From positions 1-53,930 of the forward strand of contig NZ_LBMG01000045.1 in NCBI RefSeq assembly GCF_001005315.1: a stretch of DNA of 53,930 bases, read 5' to 3'. Both the position numbers and the translations under genes were made by a program. This document shows positions 23,104-30,861 of the stretch, in pieces. Source of the stretch: Kordia jejudonensis (GTDB taxonomy: Bacteria; Bacteroidota; Bacteroidia; Flavobacteriales; Flavobacteriaceae). The first letter of the stretch is position 1; each line of letters begins with the position of its first letter. A model generated the notes under the pieces. The model saw only the letters and a list, made by a program, of their open reading frames with translations. It was not told the origin of the DNA and searched no databases.

Positions 23104-25230
23104 ATGAAGTTACCATTTTATATACTTTATCTTTTTATTTTTTTTATAGCATTTCCAGCTCATAGTCAGGATAATGCTAAAATCGATAGTATGAAAGCTA
23201 TTCTACCTTTACAAAAAGGAATTTCTAAAATAGAAACATTAGATGAACTTGCATGGGTATTGCGGTATAAAAAAGATTCTACAGGAATAAAATATGCTTT
23301 GGAGTGCTTGAAATTAAGTCGAGACGAATCTAATTATATTTATGAAACTAACGCGCTAAACATACTTGGGAAAATAGCGAAAGAACAAGGACGATTTGAG
23401 GACGCAGAAAAATATCTCAATGAAGCTTTGGCAATTTCCAAGAAAAACGATCACAAACATGGTATTGCAAGAGGCTATAACGAACTAGGGTTTTTTTATA
23501 AAAAAATAGAAAGAAATATAGAAGCCATTGAGGCTTTTTTATATAGTTATGAGCTATTTGAGGAAATGGGGAATTCAAGAGGAGCTTTAAAAGCCATTAC
23601 CAATTTAGCTAAATTGTATAAAGATATAGAAGCATATCCAGAAGCATTAAAGTATTATTTAAAGTGCTTAGAGTTTGGAAAAAAACATAATGATACAAAC
23701 GGTTTGGCCATTGTCTACAGAGATTTAGGAACGTTGAGTAAGTATCAAGAAAACTATAATGAAATGCTTGACTATTCTTTAAAGTCAAAAGCGCTTTTTG
23801 AAAAGTTAGAAAAACACATTGATGTATTTAACGTTAATATTCAAGTAGGAGAATCTTATTACTATTTAGGTCAAGAAGAAAAATCAAAACAAATATATTT
23901 GGAAACGCTACAAATGGTTTCTGATTTCAATATAAAAGATGCCTCTAATTTATATCATAATTTTGCCGCACTTTATGATGAGCTGAATGTAAAAGATTCA
24001 GCATTATTTTACTATAAAAAGGCAGAACATATATATGAAGTGAATACTGATTATAAACGATTGTCTAAAACTTATAACAACTTAGGAAGTCTGTATCTTG
24101 ATTTGGATTCTTTAGGTGAAGCTTTTAAAAATTTCAATAAAAGTTTAGCACTTCAACAACAAGTTAAAGATTCTTCTTTATTACAAAATACGTATAATTT
24201 ATTATCAGAATTTTATATAAAAAGCAATGATTTCAAAACGGCGCTAGCTTATAAAGATTCTTCATCAACTGTTAAGGATAAATTTTACAGTACCATCAAA
24301 AAGGCAGACCGTTACGATGTGAAATACATAGATAAAAAACGAAAATTAGCAGTTCTTGAGAAAGAAGAAATTATTTCAAAATACGCTATACAAGAAAAAA
24401 ATAATCTCATCATTTGGCTAGCTATTATATTGTTAGCGGCTTTGATATTATTTTTTGCCTTTACGAGAGTAAAAAAACTAAAGCAACAAAAAAAACTAGC
24501 AGAATTGGCATTTGAACAGCAAAAAATTGAGGCACAATTAGTAAAAGAGCAACAAGAAAAGAAGCTAGAAGAAATGCTGAAAGAGCAAGAACGAAAAGCC
24601 ATTACGTCCATGATTAGTGGACAGGAAGAAGAACGTGAACGCATTGCAAAAGACCTTCATGACCGATTGGGAAGCATGTTGTCCGTCGTGAAAATTCATT
24701 ACAAATCGGTGGAAGAAGATTTAGAAAAGATAAAAAACGAAACAAAATCACAATATGAAAAAGCCAATCAATTATTAGATGAAGCCTGCGAAACCGTTCG
24801 GAAAATTGCACATAACATGCTTTCAGGAACGTTGACAAAATTTGGGCTAGTTCCCGCATTAAAAGAGCTCAAACAAAAAATTGAGGAAACCAAAATGCTT
24901 CAAATAGAATTATTGTCTCACGGTTTGGACAATCGATTAGATAATACGACGGAAATTCAACTATATCGTATCATTCAAGAATTATTAAATAATATTTTAA
25001 AACATGCCAATGCAACCGAAGTGACCATCCAACTATTAAAAAGAGAAGTAGATTTAAATATTATGATTACAGATAATGGCGTTGGTTTCGATATACATTC
25101 TAGTGAATATGAAGGAATGGGCTTAAAAAGTATCAAAGCACGTGTTGCAGAAATGAAAGGGAATGTACTAATCGATTCAAGCAAAGGAAACGGAACTACA
25201 ATTACAATAGAAATACCTACCATGAAATAA
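23104..25230 (+). CDS. TPR-containing sensor histidine kinase, NarL/DesK type
   Basis: 708 residues from the ATG at 23104, which gives a signal peptide (MKLPFYILYLFIFFIAFPAH). Periplasmic tetratricopeptide repeats (about 60-400) carry repeated ALxYYxKxLxxxK patterns. A membrane helix lies near 434-457 and a cytoplasmic coiled coil near 460-505. The HisKA_3 box has EEERERIAKDLHDRLGSMLS, with H519 as likely phosphoacceptor. The C-terminal ATPase domain has QELLNNILKHANA, TDNGVGFD and GMGLKSI. It starts 30 nt after a terminator and is followed by its probable partner regulator 8 nt downstream. Confidence 0.93.
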   Translation: MKLPFYILYLFIFFIAFPAHSQDNAKIDSMKAILPLQKGISKIETLDELAWVLRYKKDSTGIKYALECLKLSRDESNYIYETNALNILGKIAKEQGRFEDAEKYLNEALAISKKNDHKHGIARGYNELGFFYKKIERNIEAIEAFLYSYELFEEMGNSRGALKAITNLAKLYKDIEAYPEALKYYLKCLEFGKKHNDTNGLAIVYRDLGTLSKYQENYNEMLDYSLKSKALFEKLEKHIDVFNVNIQVGESYYYLGQEEKSKQIYLETLQMVSDFNIKDASNLYHNFAALYDELNVKDSALFYYKKAEHIYEVNTDYKRLSKTYNNLGSLYLDLDSLGEAFKNFNKSLALQQQVKDSSLLQNTYNLLSEFYIKSNDFKTALAYKDSSSTVKDKFYSTIKKADRYDVKYIDKKRKLAVLEKEEIISKYAIQEKNNLIIWLAIILLAALILFFAFTRVKKLKQQKKLAELAFEQQKIEAQLVKEQQEKKLEEMLKEQERKAITSMISGQEEERERIAKDLHDRLGSMLSVVKIHYKSVEEDLEKIKNETKSQYEKANQLLDEACETVRKIAHNMLSGTLTKFGLVPALKELKQKIEETKMLQIELLSHGLDNRLDNTTEIQLYRIIQELLNNILKHANATEVTIQLLKREVDLNIMITDNGVGFDIHSSEYEGMGLKSIKARVAEMKGNVLIDSSKGNGTTITIEIPTMK

Positions 25231-25238
25231 ATAGTTAT

Positions 25239-25877
25239 ATGACACAAAAAAAAGAACTCAACATCATTATTGCAGATGACCATCAAATTGTCATTGATGG
25301 ACTAAAATCATTATTAATTCAGCAACCACATATCAAAGTTGTCGGCGAAGCAGCAAATGGGAAAGAAGCGTTAGATTTAATAGAAAACAACGACATTGAC
25401 ATTGCGGTATTAGATATAAGTATGCCAGAAATGAATGGAGTTGAAGCAACAAAAATTATCAAACAACAATATCCCGACATAAAAATTTTAATCCTAACCA
25501 TGCACGATGGAAGCGAATTTATTCACGAACTTGTTGAAATTGGTGCTAACGGATATATCTTAAAAAATAGAGGAAAAGAAGAATTTGTTGAAGCGCTGGA
25601 AACCATTTCTACTGGCGAAGAGTATATAAAGGGACAAGTGCTAAATACATTGTTAAAAGCAGTTCGAAAACCAAAGCCCAAAGCGGTTCAATTTACCAAA
25701 AGAGAAAAAGATGTATTGCGATTAATTGTGGATGAACACACAACATCTGAAATATCAGCAAAGCTCAACATTGCCAATAGTACAGTAGAAACGCATCGTC
25801 GGAATTTAATAGAAAAAACAGGTGTAAAAAGTTCCTTAGGTCTAGTTCGATACGCTATAGAAAACGGACACGTATAA
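25239..25877 (+). CDS. NarL/FixJ-family response regulator with LuxR-type HTH
   Basis: 212 residues. The receiver domain (about 1-125) has the acidic pair in IIADDHQIV, the phosphoacceptor aspartate in AVLDISMPEMNG (about residue 57) and the switch lysine in GYILKNRGKEE. The LuxR-type DNA-binding domain (about 145-212) has FTKREKDVLRLIVDEHTTSE and STVETHRRNLIEKTGV. Phosphotransfer from the kinase 8 nt upstream is expected. NarL-type proteins bind inverted repeats as dimers; the palindromes at 22718 and 25941 flank this operon and are the obvious candidate sites, so it may control the small peptide and the caspase/TIR operon. Confidence 0.95.
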   Translation: MTQKKELNIIIADDHQIVIDGLKSLLIQQPHIKVVGEAANGKEALDLIENNDIDIAVLDISMPEMNGVEATKIIKQQYPDIKILILTMHDGSEFIHELVEIGANGYILKNRGKEEFVEALETISTGEEYIKGQVLNTLLKAVRKPKPKAVQFTKREKDVLRLIVDEHTTSEISAKLNIANSTVETHRRNLIEKTGVKSSLGLVRYAIENGHV

Positions 25878-25911
25878 TTTTCATGAAATATATGATTGTT
25901 GCCAACTTAAC

Positions 25912-25940
25912 AAGCTCCTCAAATTTGAGGAGCTTTTTTC
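25912..25940 (+). terminator. Strong terminator after the two-component operon
   Basis: AAGCTCCTC (25912-25920), loop AAATTT, GAGGAGCTT (25927-25935), then a run of T. It isolates the caspase operon from the kinase/regulator operon. Confidence 0.9.
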
Positions 25941-25956
25941 TTCCTCAATATTGAGG
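25941..25956. promoter_or_regulatory. Perfect palindrome CCTCAATATTGAGG upstream of the caspase gene
   Basis: A 14-bp perfect palindrome at 25943-25956 preceded by TT, 38 nt before the first ATG of the caspase gene. It shares TTCCTCAATATT with 22718-22729. Its distance from the gene and lack of a following T run make an operator more likely than a second terminator. Confidence 0.5.
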
Positions 25957-25994
25957 TTTTCTTACGTAGCGGAATCCGTGATCTTTGTAAGTGT

Positions 25995-26969
25995 ATGAAT
26001 ATCAAAAACCACCAAAATATGAGAAGAGCTTTACTTGTAGGAATTAATCATTACAAAAAAAATCCACTCAAAGGCTGTATACCTGACGTAAAACGGATGC
26101 AGGAAGTCATTGCCAAACATGAAAATGACGATCCAAATTTTGACTGCAAACTAATTGTTTCTAATCCTGACACATACAATATTACAATTGCCAGTCTAAA
26201 AAATCAAATTCACGATTTATTCAATCATGAAGCTGAGGTTGCGTTGCTCTATTTTTCAGGACATGGCTTTGCTACAGATTTAGGCAGTTATTTAGTAACA
26301 CAAGATGCCGAAAAATTTAATGAAGGCGTGAGTCTGAGTGAAGTGATTACCATGGCAAACAATTCCAACGTTAGCGAAGTCATCATCATTCTCGATTGTT
26401 GCCACAGCGGTGACATCGGAAACTTTGTAGCACTTGGCGAACGAAAAGCATTATTACGAGAAGGAGTTTCATTACTAACCGCAAGTAGAGACACACAATA
26501 CGCAATGGAACGTGGCGGTTATGGTGTATTTACTTCAATCATTTATGATGCATTGCAAGGTGGTGCAGCAGACATTTTAGGAAAAGTAAACGTTGCCAGA
26601 ATGTACAATTATATAGATATCATGTTAGATTCTTGGAAACAGCGACCAATCTTTAAATCGCATGTGTCTAAAATGATTCCACTTCGAAATTGTGAACCTA
26701 AAATTCCACTTGAAATCCTTAGAGAGCTTCCAAAATACTTTGACGAAAAAGATGGCTTTCAATTATCAAAAGACTACCTAGCCAATCCAGGAAAAGAAAA
26801 CGGATTAACTATCGTAATGGCCCACTTGCGGGCATATCATGCAAATGGTTTATTGCTTCCAGAAAGTGGAATGACATCGCTTGATGAATGTGCTGCACTT
26901 AATAAATCTTGTAAACTAACATCTCTAGGAAAATACTATAAAAATTTAGCGATAAGTGGGAGAATCTAA
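25995..26969 (+). CDS. Caspase-like protease (peptidase C14 / metacaspase family)
   Basis: 324 residues (a second ATG at 26019, MRRALLVGINHY, is an alternative start and gives a typical caspase N-terminus). Catalytic histidine H90 is in YFSGHGF and catalytic cysteine C136 in LDCCHSGD, preceded by the usual hydrophobic strands (EVALLY, EVIIIL). LTASRDTQYAME and YGVFTSIIYDAL match the later part of the fold. The C-terminal ~90 residues (about 235-324) form a small extra domain with IVMAHLRAYHANGLLLPESG and CKLTSLGKYYKNLA, resembling the winged-helix-like tail of caspases in bacterial conflict loci. There is no signal peptide. First gene of an operon with two proteins sharing an adaptor-like N-terminus; the likely role is a regulated protease in a defence or cell-death response. 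Confidence 0.9.
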   Translation: MNIKNHQNMRRALLVGINHYKKNPLKGCIPDVKRMQEVIAKHENDDPNFDCKLIVSNPDTYNITIASLKNQIHDLFNHEAEVALLYFSGHGFATDLGSYLVTQDAEKFNEGVSLSEVITMANNSNVSEVIIILDCCHSGDIGNFVALGERKALLREGVSLLTASRDTQYAMERGGYGVFTSIIYDALQGGAADILGKVNVARMYNYIDIMLDSWKQRPIFKSHVSKMIPLRNCEPKIPLEILRELPKYFDEKDGFQLSKDYLANPGKENGLTIVMAHLRAYHANGLLLPESGMTSLDECAALNKSCKLTSLGKYYKNLAISGRI

Positions 26970-26982
26970 TTAAAGCAAAACA

Positions 26983-27669
26983 ATGAATCCATTAGAAAAA
27001 TATAGATTAAGTCAGGATATTTTTTTCTCTCTTCAGGCTAAATACAGTATTAGAGATATCATAAGAATTTTACATAAATATCAAATAGATATTGATACTG
27101 TAAATATGTACACTCAAGATGAAATAAAAGAAATATTAGTTAACACTGTTGATGATACAGTATTTTCAATTGCTAATGATTTAAATATAACATTAGCTAA
27201 TTACAAGATTAATTATAAAAACAAAAAATACGCTAGAGAAGAAAAAGAGCAAAAAGATACTTCAAACAATTTATACACTAATATAAAAAATATTTTTACG
27301 CTAGATAATTTGATAAATATTACCATCGCACTTTTAGTTCCAAGACTCATATTTTTACTATTAAAATGGTCAAATGAGAATGGTGGCGCTGCAGCTATAA
27401 CTTCATTATTAAAAGATATTTCACTAAATATAGGCATGGAAGAAGGTATTGGTGTATTTGTGTTTCTAGGAATATTAGCTTATGTACTTTCATCTTATTA
27501 TGTAGAAAAATTTTTTCTATATAAAATTTATAATAAGAGGTTGAAGAATAATTTTTTAACTCAAGAAGTTCTTGATCTTATTGATACCTATCCAATTTCT
27601 ACGCCTTTACGACAAAAGCTAAAGTCCAAATATATTTTTCCAAGCTTAAAAAACAATAAAAACACATGA
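26983..27669 (+). CDS. Membrane protein with N-terminal effector-associated-like domain
   Basis: 228 residues. Residues 1-76 form a helical domain (MNPLEKYRLSQDIFFSLQ..) that is the sister of the N-terminus of the next gene: 36 of 76 positions are identical by my count. This matches the idea of effector-associated (death-like) domains that tether conflict-system proteins through like-like contacts. A charged linker follows, then two membrane helices (about 111-128 and 155-173) and a basic C-terminus. It could be a membrane-targeting or pore-type effector. It begins 13 nt after the caspase gene, and its stop overlaps the TIR gene start (ATGA), so translation is probably coupled. Codon use is more AT-rich here than in the two flanking genes. 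Confidence 0.82.
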   Translation: MNPLEKYRLSQDIFFSLQAKYSIRDIIRILHKYQIDIDTVNMYTQDEIKEILVNTVDDTVFSIANDLNITLANYKINYKNKKYAREEKEQKDTSNNLYTNIKNIFTLDNLINITIALLVPRLIFLLLKWSNENGGAAAITSLLKDISLNIGMEEGIGVFVFLGILAYVLSSYYVEKFFLYKIYNKRLKNNFLTQEVLDLIDTYPISTPLRQKLKSKYIFPSLKNNKNT

Positions 27670-28424
27670 ATCCAGTAACACAACACCGATTAATTCAAGA
27701 CATCTTCTTTTCATTACAAACCAGTCACAGTATGAAAGAAATGGTCAGTATCCTCAGCGGATACGGAATTACAAACGAGTCAGTTAACGATTATACACAA
27801 ACGGAAATCAAAAAATTGTTGGCAACCGCTTCCGATAAAGTATTATTACTTATTGCGGATGATTTAAAAATTGATACCTCAAACTATGTCATTCAAGAAA
27901 AAACAAGAGGTAAAACTGTTACTAAACCCAAAGAGAAATTCTTAAAAAAGGTCTTTGTAAGTCATTCTAGTAAAGATAAAGATGTCGTAACGAGTTTTGT
28001 ACAGATTTTAGAAGTCATAGGAATTTCTCCAGAAAATATTTTTTGTACGTCTTTAGAAGGGTATGGTACAGGATTGGGCAATAACTTCATCGAAGAAATT
28101 GAAGCGCGTTTGGACGAAGATGTATTAGTATTCTTTATGTTGTCTGATAACTTTTATCAATCGCCAATGTGTTTGATAGAAATGGGCGCGGCTTGGGCAA
28201 AAACTAAAAGTCAAATCTCCGTAGCCATTACACCTTTTGAGTTGGGGAAAATAGAAGGTGTGTTTAAGCATTTTCAAGGAATTCAAATTGACAATGATCT
28301 TCATTACGATATGCTCAAAGAAACGTTGGAAGCAAAATTTGGCTTAGAACCCAAACGTCCGTTAGTATGGAGTCCGAAACGAAATATATTTTTAAATATG
28401 ATTAAGCAGCAGTTGGGGAGTTAG
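27666..28424 (+). CDS. TIR-domain protein with the same N-terminal effector-associated-like domain
   Basis: 252 residues. The adaptor-like domain (1-76, MNPVTQHRLIQDIFFSLQ) is shared with the preceding protein. A short basic linker leads to a TIR domain (about 94-215): KKVFVSHSSKDKDVV opens it, then GTGLGNNFIEEIE, VLVFFMLSDNFYQSPMC and the helix LIEMGAAWAKT. E172 in SPMCLIEMG stands where NAD-cleaving TIR domains carry their catalytic glutamate. NADase activity leading to metabolic arrest is therefore plausible. It overlaps the upstream gene by 4 nt. TIR proteins next to caspases and adaptor domains are a known signature of bacterial counter-invader systems. Confidence 0.88.
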   Translation: MNPVTQHRLIQDIFFSLQTSHSMKEMVSILSGYGITNESVNDYTQTEIKKLLATASDKVLLLIADDLKIDTSNYVIQEKTRGKTVTKPKEKFLKKVFVSHSSKDKDVVTSFVQILEVIGISPENIFCTSLEGYGTGLGNNFIEEIEARLDEDVLVFFMLSDNFYQSPMCLIEMGAAWAKTKSQISVAITPFELGKIEGVFKHFQGIQIDNDLHYDMLKETLEAKFGLEPKRPLVWSPKRNIFLNMIKQQLGS

Positions 28425-28459
28425 TGAAAATTAAAATATCTAGTTGAATTTAGTAATGT

Positions 28460-29173
28460 ATGAATCCAAAAGAAAAAACGAATGAAAATTCCATACTGTT
28501 AAATGTAGTAATTGCGGTATTTACAATGTTTTTAGTGGTGCGAAAAAATTACTTTAATTACTATAAAACAAAAGCAATAATTGGACTCATTGGTGGAACT
28601 ACATTTTTTATATTTTTTATTGATAATAAAGGAATTGTCTTAATTATAACCGCGCTCATTTTAGTAAGTTTTTTGGAAATTACAGATCATCATTTATGGA
28701 AATATCCACCTTTTTCTTGGATGTATATCGTAAAAAACTTTTCGGGGACTTATAAAGGACGTCAATTAAACATGTATTTCTCAGAATTCAAAGAAAGCTT
28801 TTATAAAAAGGAAATATTTAAGGAGTGTAGGCAGGATTTAGAATTGACTATAGTTATCCATCAAACTGGTAGCAAAATAAATGTCAATTTTTTCTACTAT
28901 GATACAAGTAGTAAAAAATCATCTAAACACAAATGTGATCAAGTTATTGTGTCGAAAACTGATGATGATCAACATTACATGCTAACGTGTCATTATGGAG
29001 ATATTGGGACATTGGAAAAAGGAGGTCATCATGAAACAATGATTCTAAAATTTATAAAAAGAAATAGAAAATATCATATTGAAGGTGGCTGTTATGATAA
29101 TCGAAAATTACAAGCTCGTGGGAAATTTGTGGATATTAAAAAAGTGAGTTCATCAAAAGATCATCCTTTTTAG
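28460..29173 (+). CDS. Membrane protein with Cap15-like beta-barrel domain (tentative)
   Basis: 237 residues. Two or three N-terminal hydrophobic segments (about 12-28, 39-54 and 58-75) lead to a soluble domain from ~85 on, made of short beta strands: FSGTYKGRQLNMYF, DLELTIVIHQTGSKINVNFF, HYMLTCHYGDIGT, HETMILKFI, YHIEGGCYDNRKLQARGKFV. The layout (membrane helices, then an SGTYKGR start, an IHQTGSKINV strand and a late GGCYDNR..RGKF strand) resembles Cap15, a CBASS effector whose barrel binds a cyclic dinucleotide and whose helices disrupt the membrane. The match is by eye. No cyclase gene is in the window. It lies 35 nt downstream of the TIR gene, same strand. Confidence 0.7.
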   Translation: MNPKEKTNENSILLNVVIAVFTMFLVVRKNYFNYYKTKAIIGLIGGTTFFIFFIDNKGIVLIITALILVSFLEITDHHLWKYPPFSWMYIVKNFSGTYKGRQLNMYFSEFKESFYKKEIFKECRQDLELTIVIHQTGSKINVNFFYYDTSSKKSSKHKCDQVIVSKTDDDQHYMLTCHYGDIGTLEKGGHHETMILKFIKRNRKYHIEGGCYDNRKLQARGKFVDIKKVSSSKDHPF

Positions 29174-29200
29174 AAAATTAATAATTTAAACTATAAAGTT

Positions 29201-29632
29201 ATGAAGCACTATTACATTTATTTAAGCATACTTTTTTTAAACTTGGGTTGTGAAACCAAAACAGATTATATATATGATTATCAAAATTTCATGTATGAAG
29301 TAAAAACTAATTGGAAAGAGTATTCTGAGAATGATTGGGTAGAACAAACGAAAGTTTTTGAGAACTACAATCTTAATAATTATGACAAACATCAAAAAGA
29401 TTTAACTCCAGCAGAAAAACTTAAACTAATTCGATTTGAATTTTGCTTTCATTTTTACAAAGGAGATATCTCTCTAAAGAAATTAGTTAAAGGCGAATAT
29501 AATCAAGTCATTGGAGATTATTTGCAAGCCTTTTGGAAAGAAATCATGAAAATTTGGGAAGAAATTCTTCAAGGTGTAAAAGATATAAGAACTGAAGGTC
29601 TTGTTACAATAGTTAATCAGATACTACAGTAA
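29201..29632 (+). CDS. Putative lipoprotein (143 aa)
   Basis: A signal peptide with a lipobox-like LNLGC (cysteine near residue 17) marks a probable lipoprotein. The mature part is helical and charged (YQNFMYEVKTNWKEYSENDW, LTPAEKLKLIRFEFCFHFYK), ending in an amphipathic helix. No family recognised. Starts 27 nt after the Cap15-like gene, so it may belong to the same transcript, although envelope proteins of this kind are common elsewhere. Confidence 0.75.
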   Translation: MKHYYIYLSILFLNLGCETKTDYIYDYQNFMYEVKTNWKEYSENDWVEQTKVFENYNLNNYDKHQKDLTPAEKLKLIRFEFCFHFYKGDISLKKLVKGEYNQVIGDYLQAFWKEIMKIWEEILQGVKDIRTEGLVTIVNQILQ

Positions 29633-29682
29633 AAATCTTTGGCACTTTTCTTGATGCATGTTGGCAACATTAAAACCATTTT

Positions 29683-30477
29683 ATGAAGCCAAAAATTACA
29701 CTATTTCTTCTGTTGTGTTGTTTTGCCTGTGCACTTACCAATGCACAAGGAAAATTAAATAGAGCCAAGGAAGATCTTTCTAGTACTAATTCCAGTAGTT
29801 CTTCAAGTTCCAGTAGGAGTTCTGATCAAGATTATTATGACAATGCAGGTTATTTCGATGGCGTGTTCATTGAATTAGCATATTACATTAGTTATGGTGT
29901 ATTGTTTGGCGACATGGAATCACGGTACTTTTACAAATATCCTTATGCCGAAGGTTCGCACGGAGAATATTCGTTTCCAGAAGAAAATGTACCTTCAAAA
30001 AGAAGTCAGTTGATCATTTCGAATACATTTTTCGCCAGTGGGAAAGAATTCTATGGAAATAACACATCACTTAACTTTCGATTTCTCCCATTACTAGGAA
30101 TTGAAGCCAATCATTTGCATTTCTTTGAGCAAAACCCGAAAGAAGAATTAAGTGTCAATTCTATAATGATTAATTATTATCGCGTTCGTGAACAATATGT
30201 TACTGCATATTGGGGCGTGGGAATTACACATGTTGGAAGTGGAGTAGACGATACGGGATTTGCATATCAAGTTGGACTTGATGTCTATCTAAAAAAGCCC
30301 TACAGTTTAGGAATTTCTTGGAAACAAAGTCTGATCAATGATTCAACAGTGGACGAACTTAAACTTCTCGTACGTCGACATCTAAAACGTGTTTCAATTC
30401 ATGGCGGTTATCATCATTACAAACTAGGAAGCGTAACGATTAATGCTGCAGGCGTTGGTTTAGACTATCGTTTTTAA
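29683..30477 (+). CDS. Exported, outer-membrane barrel-like protein
   Basis: 264 residues. A signal peptide (MKPKITLFLLLCCFACALTNA) is followed by a serine-rich low-complexity stretch (about 35-48) and a region with alternating aromatic beta strands (FDGVFIELAYYISYGVLFGD, VTAYWGVGITHVGSG, GFAYQVGLDVYLKKPYSLGI). The protein ends VGLDYRF, a terminal aromatic residue typical of outer-membrane beta-barrels. No specific family recognised. It lies 50 nt after the lipoprotein gene on the same strand and converges on the small membrane protein gene at 30487. Confidence 0.75.
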   Translation: MKPKITLFLLLCCFACALTNAQGKLNRAKEDLSSTNSSSSSSSSRSSDQDYYDNAGYFDGVFIELAYYISYGVLFGDMESRYFYKYPYAEGSHGEYSFPEENVPSKRSQLIISNTFFASGKEFYGNNTSLNFRFLPLLGIEANHLHFFEQNPKEELSVNSIMINYYRVREQYVTAYWGVGITHVGSGVDDTGFAYQVGLDVYLKKPYSLGISWKQSLINDSTVDELKLLVRRHLKRVSIHGGYHHYKLGSVTINAAGVGLDYRF

Positions 30478-30486
30478 CGGAACAAA

Positions 30487-30687
30487 CTACTTTTTTCCGC
30501 CAACAAGACTGCCGATTAATGCAGCCAATCCAAGTCCAATCATAATATAAGCATTGGTGTTATCTTGTTGTTCAAATTCAACAATTGCAAGATCAACCGA
30601 AGTTTCAGGAGCAATAACCAAATAAACTCCGTAAGCTACCAAAGCAATTCCAACAATTAATAATACGAGCTTGACTGTTTTGTTCAT
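30487..30687 (-). CDS. Small two-helix membrane protein (66 aa)
   Basis: Two hydrophobic helices (about 6-24 VKLVLLIVGIALVAYGVYL; about 47-62 AYIMIGLGLAALIGSL) are joined by an acidic loop, with a positive C-terminus (VGGKK). It resembles small DUF3185-type membrane proteins, with low certainty. It stands alone: the upstream hairpin at 30749-30783 ends the acyl-CoA dehydrogenase gene, and the downstream gene converges 9 nt away. Confidence 0.8.
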   Translation of the reverse strand: MNKTVKLVLLIVGIALVAYGVYLVIAPETSVDLAIVEFEQQDNTNAYIMIGLGLAALIGSLVGGKK

Positions 30688-30748
30688 AATTGTATTTTTT
30701 TGACTTTCTACATGTTAATATAGAAAAATTTAGCAGAAATAAAAACAT

Positions 30749-30783
30749 AAAAAAATCGCATTGATCTTTCAATGCGATTTTTT
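30749..30783 (-). terminator. Terminator after the acyl-CoA dehydrogenase gene
   Basis: AATCGCATTGA and TCAATGCGATT form a perfect stem with A runs on one side and T runs on the other, so it can act in both directions. It is about 80 nt past the acyl-CoA dehydrogenase stop on the minus strand. Confidence 0.85.
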
Positions 30784-30861
30784 ATGTAAAATTATAAGTG
30801 CCGTTTTGTTCTGTCCTAATCTATGACCTAACAGCAAAGCGGTCCTACATCTCTTTAAAAT

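Noticed and set aside
25995-29173. Canonical CBASS operon
   Set aside because: No CD-NTase or Cap2/Cap3-type gene is present, so only the Cap15-like effector resemblance remains.
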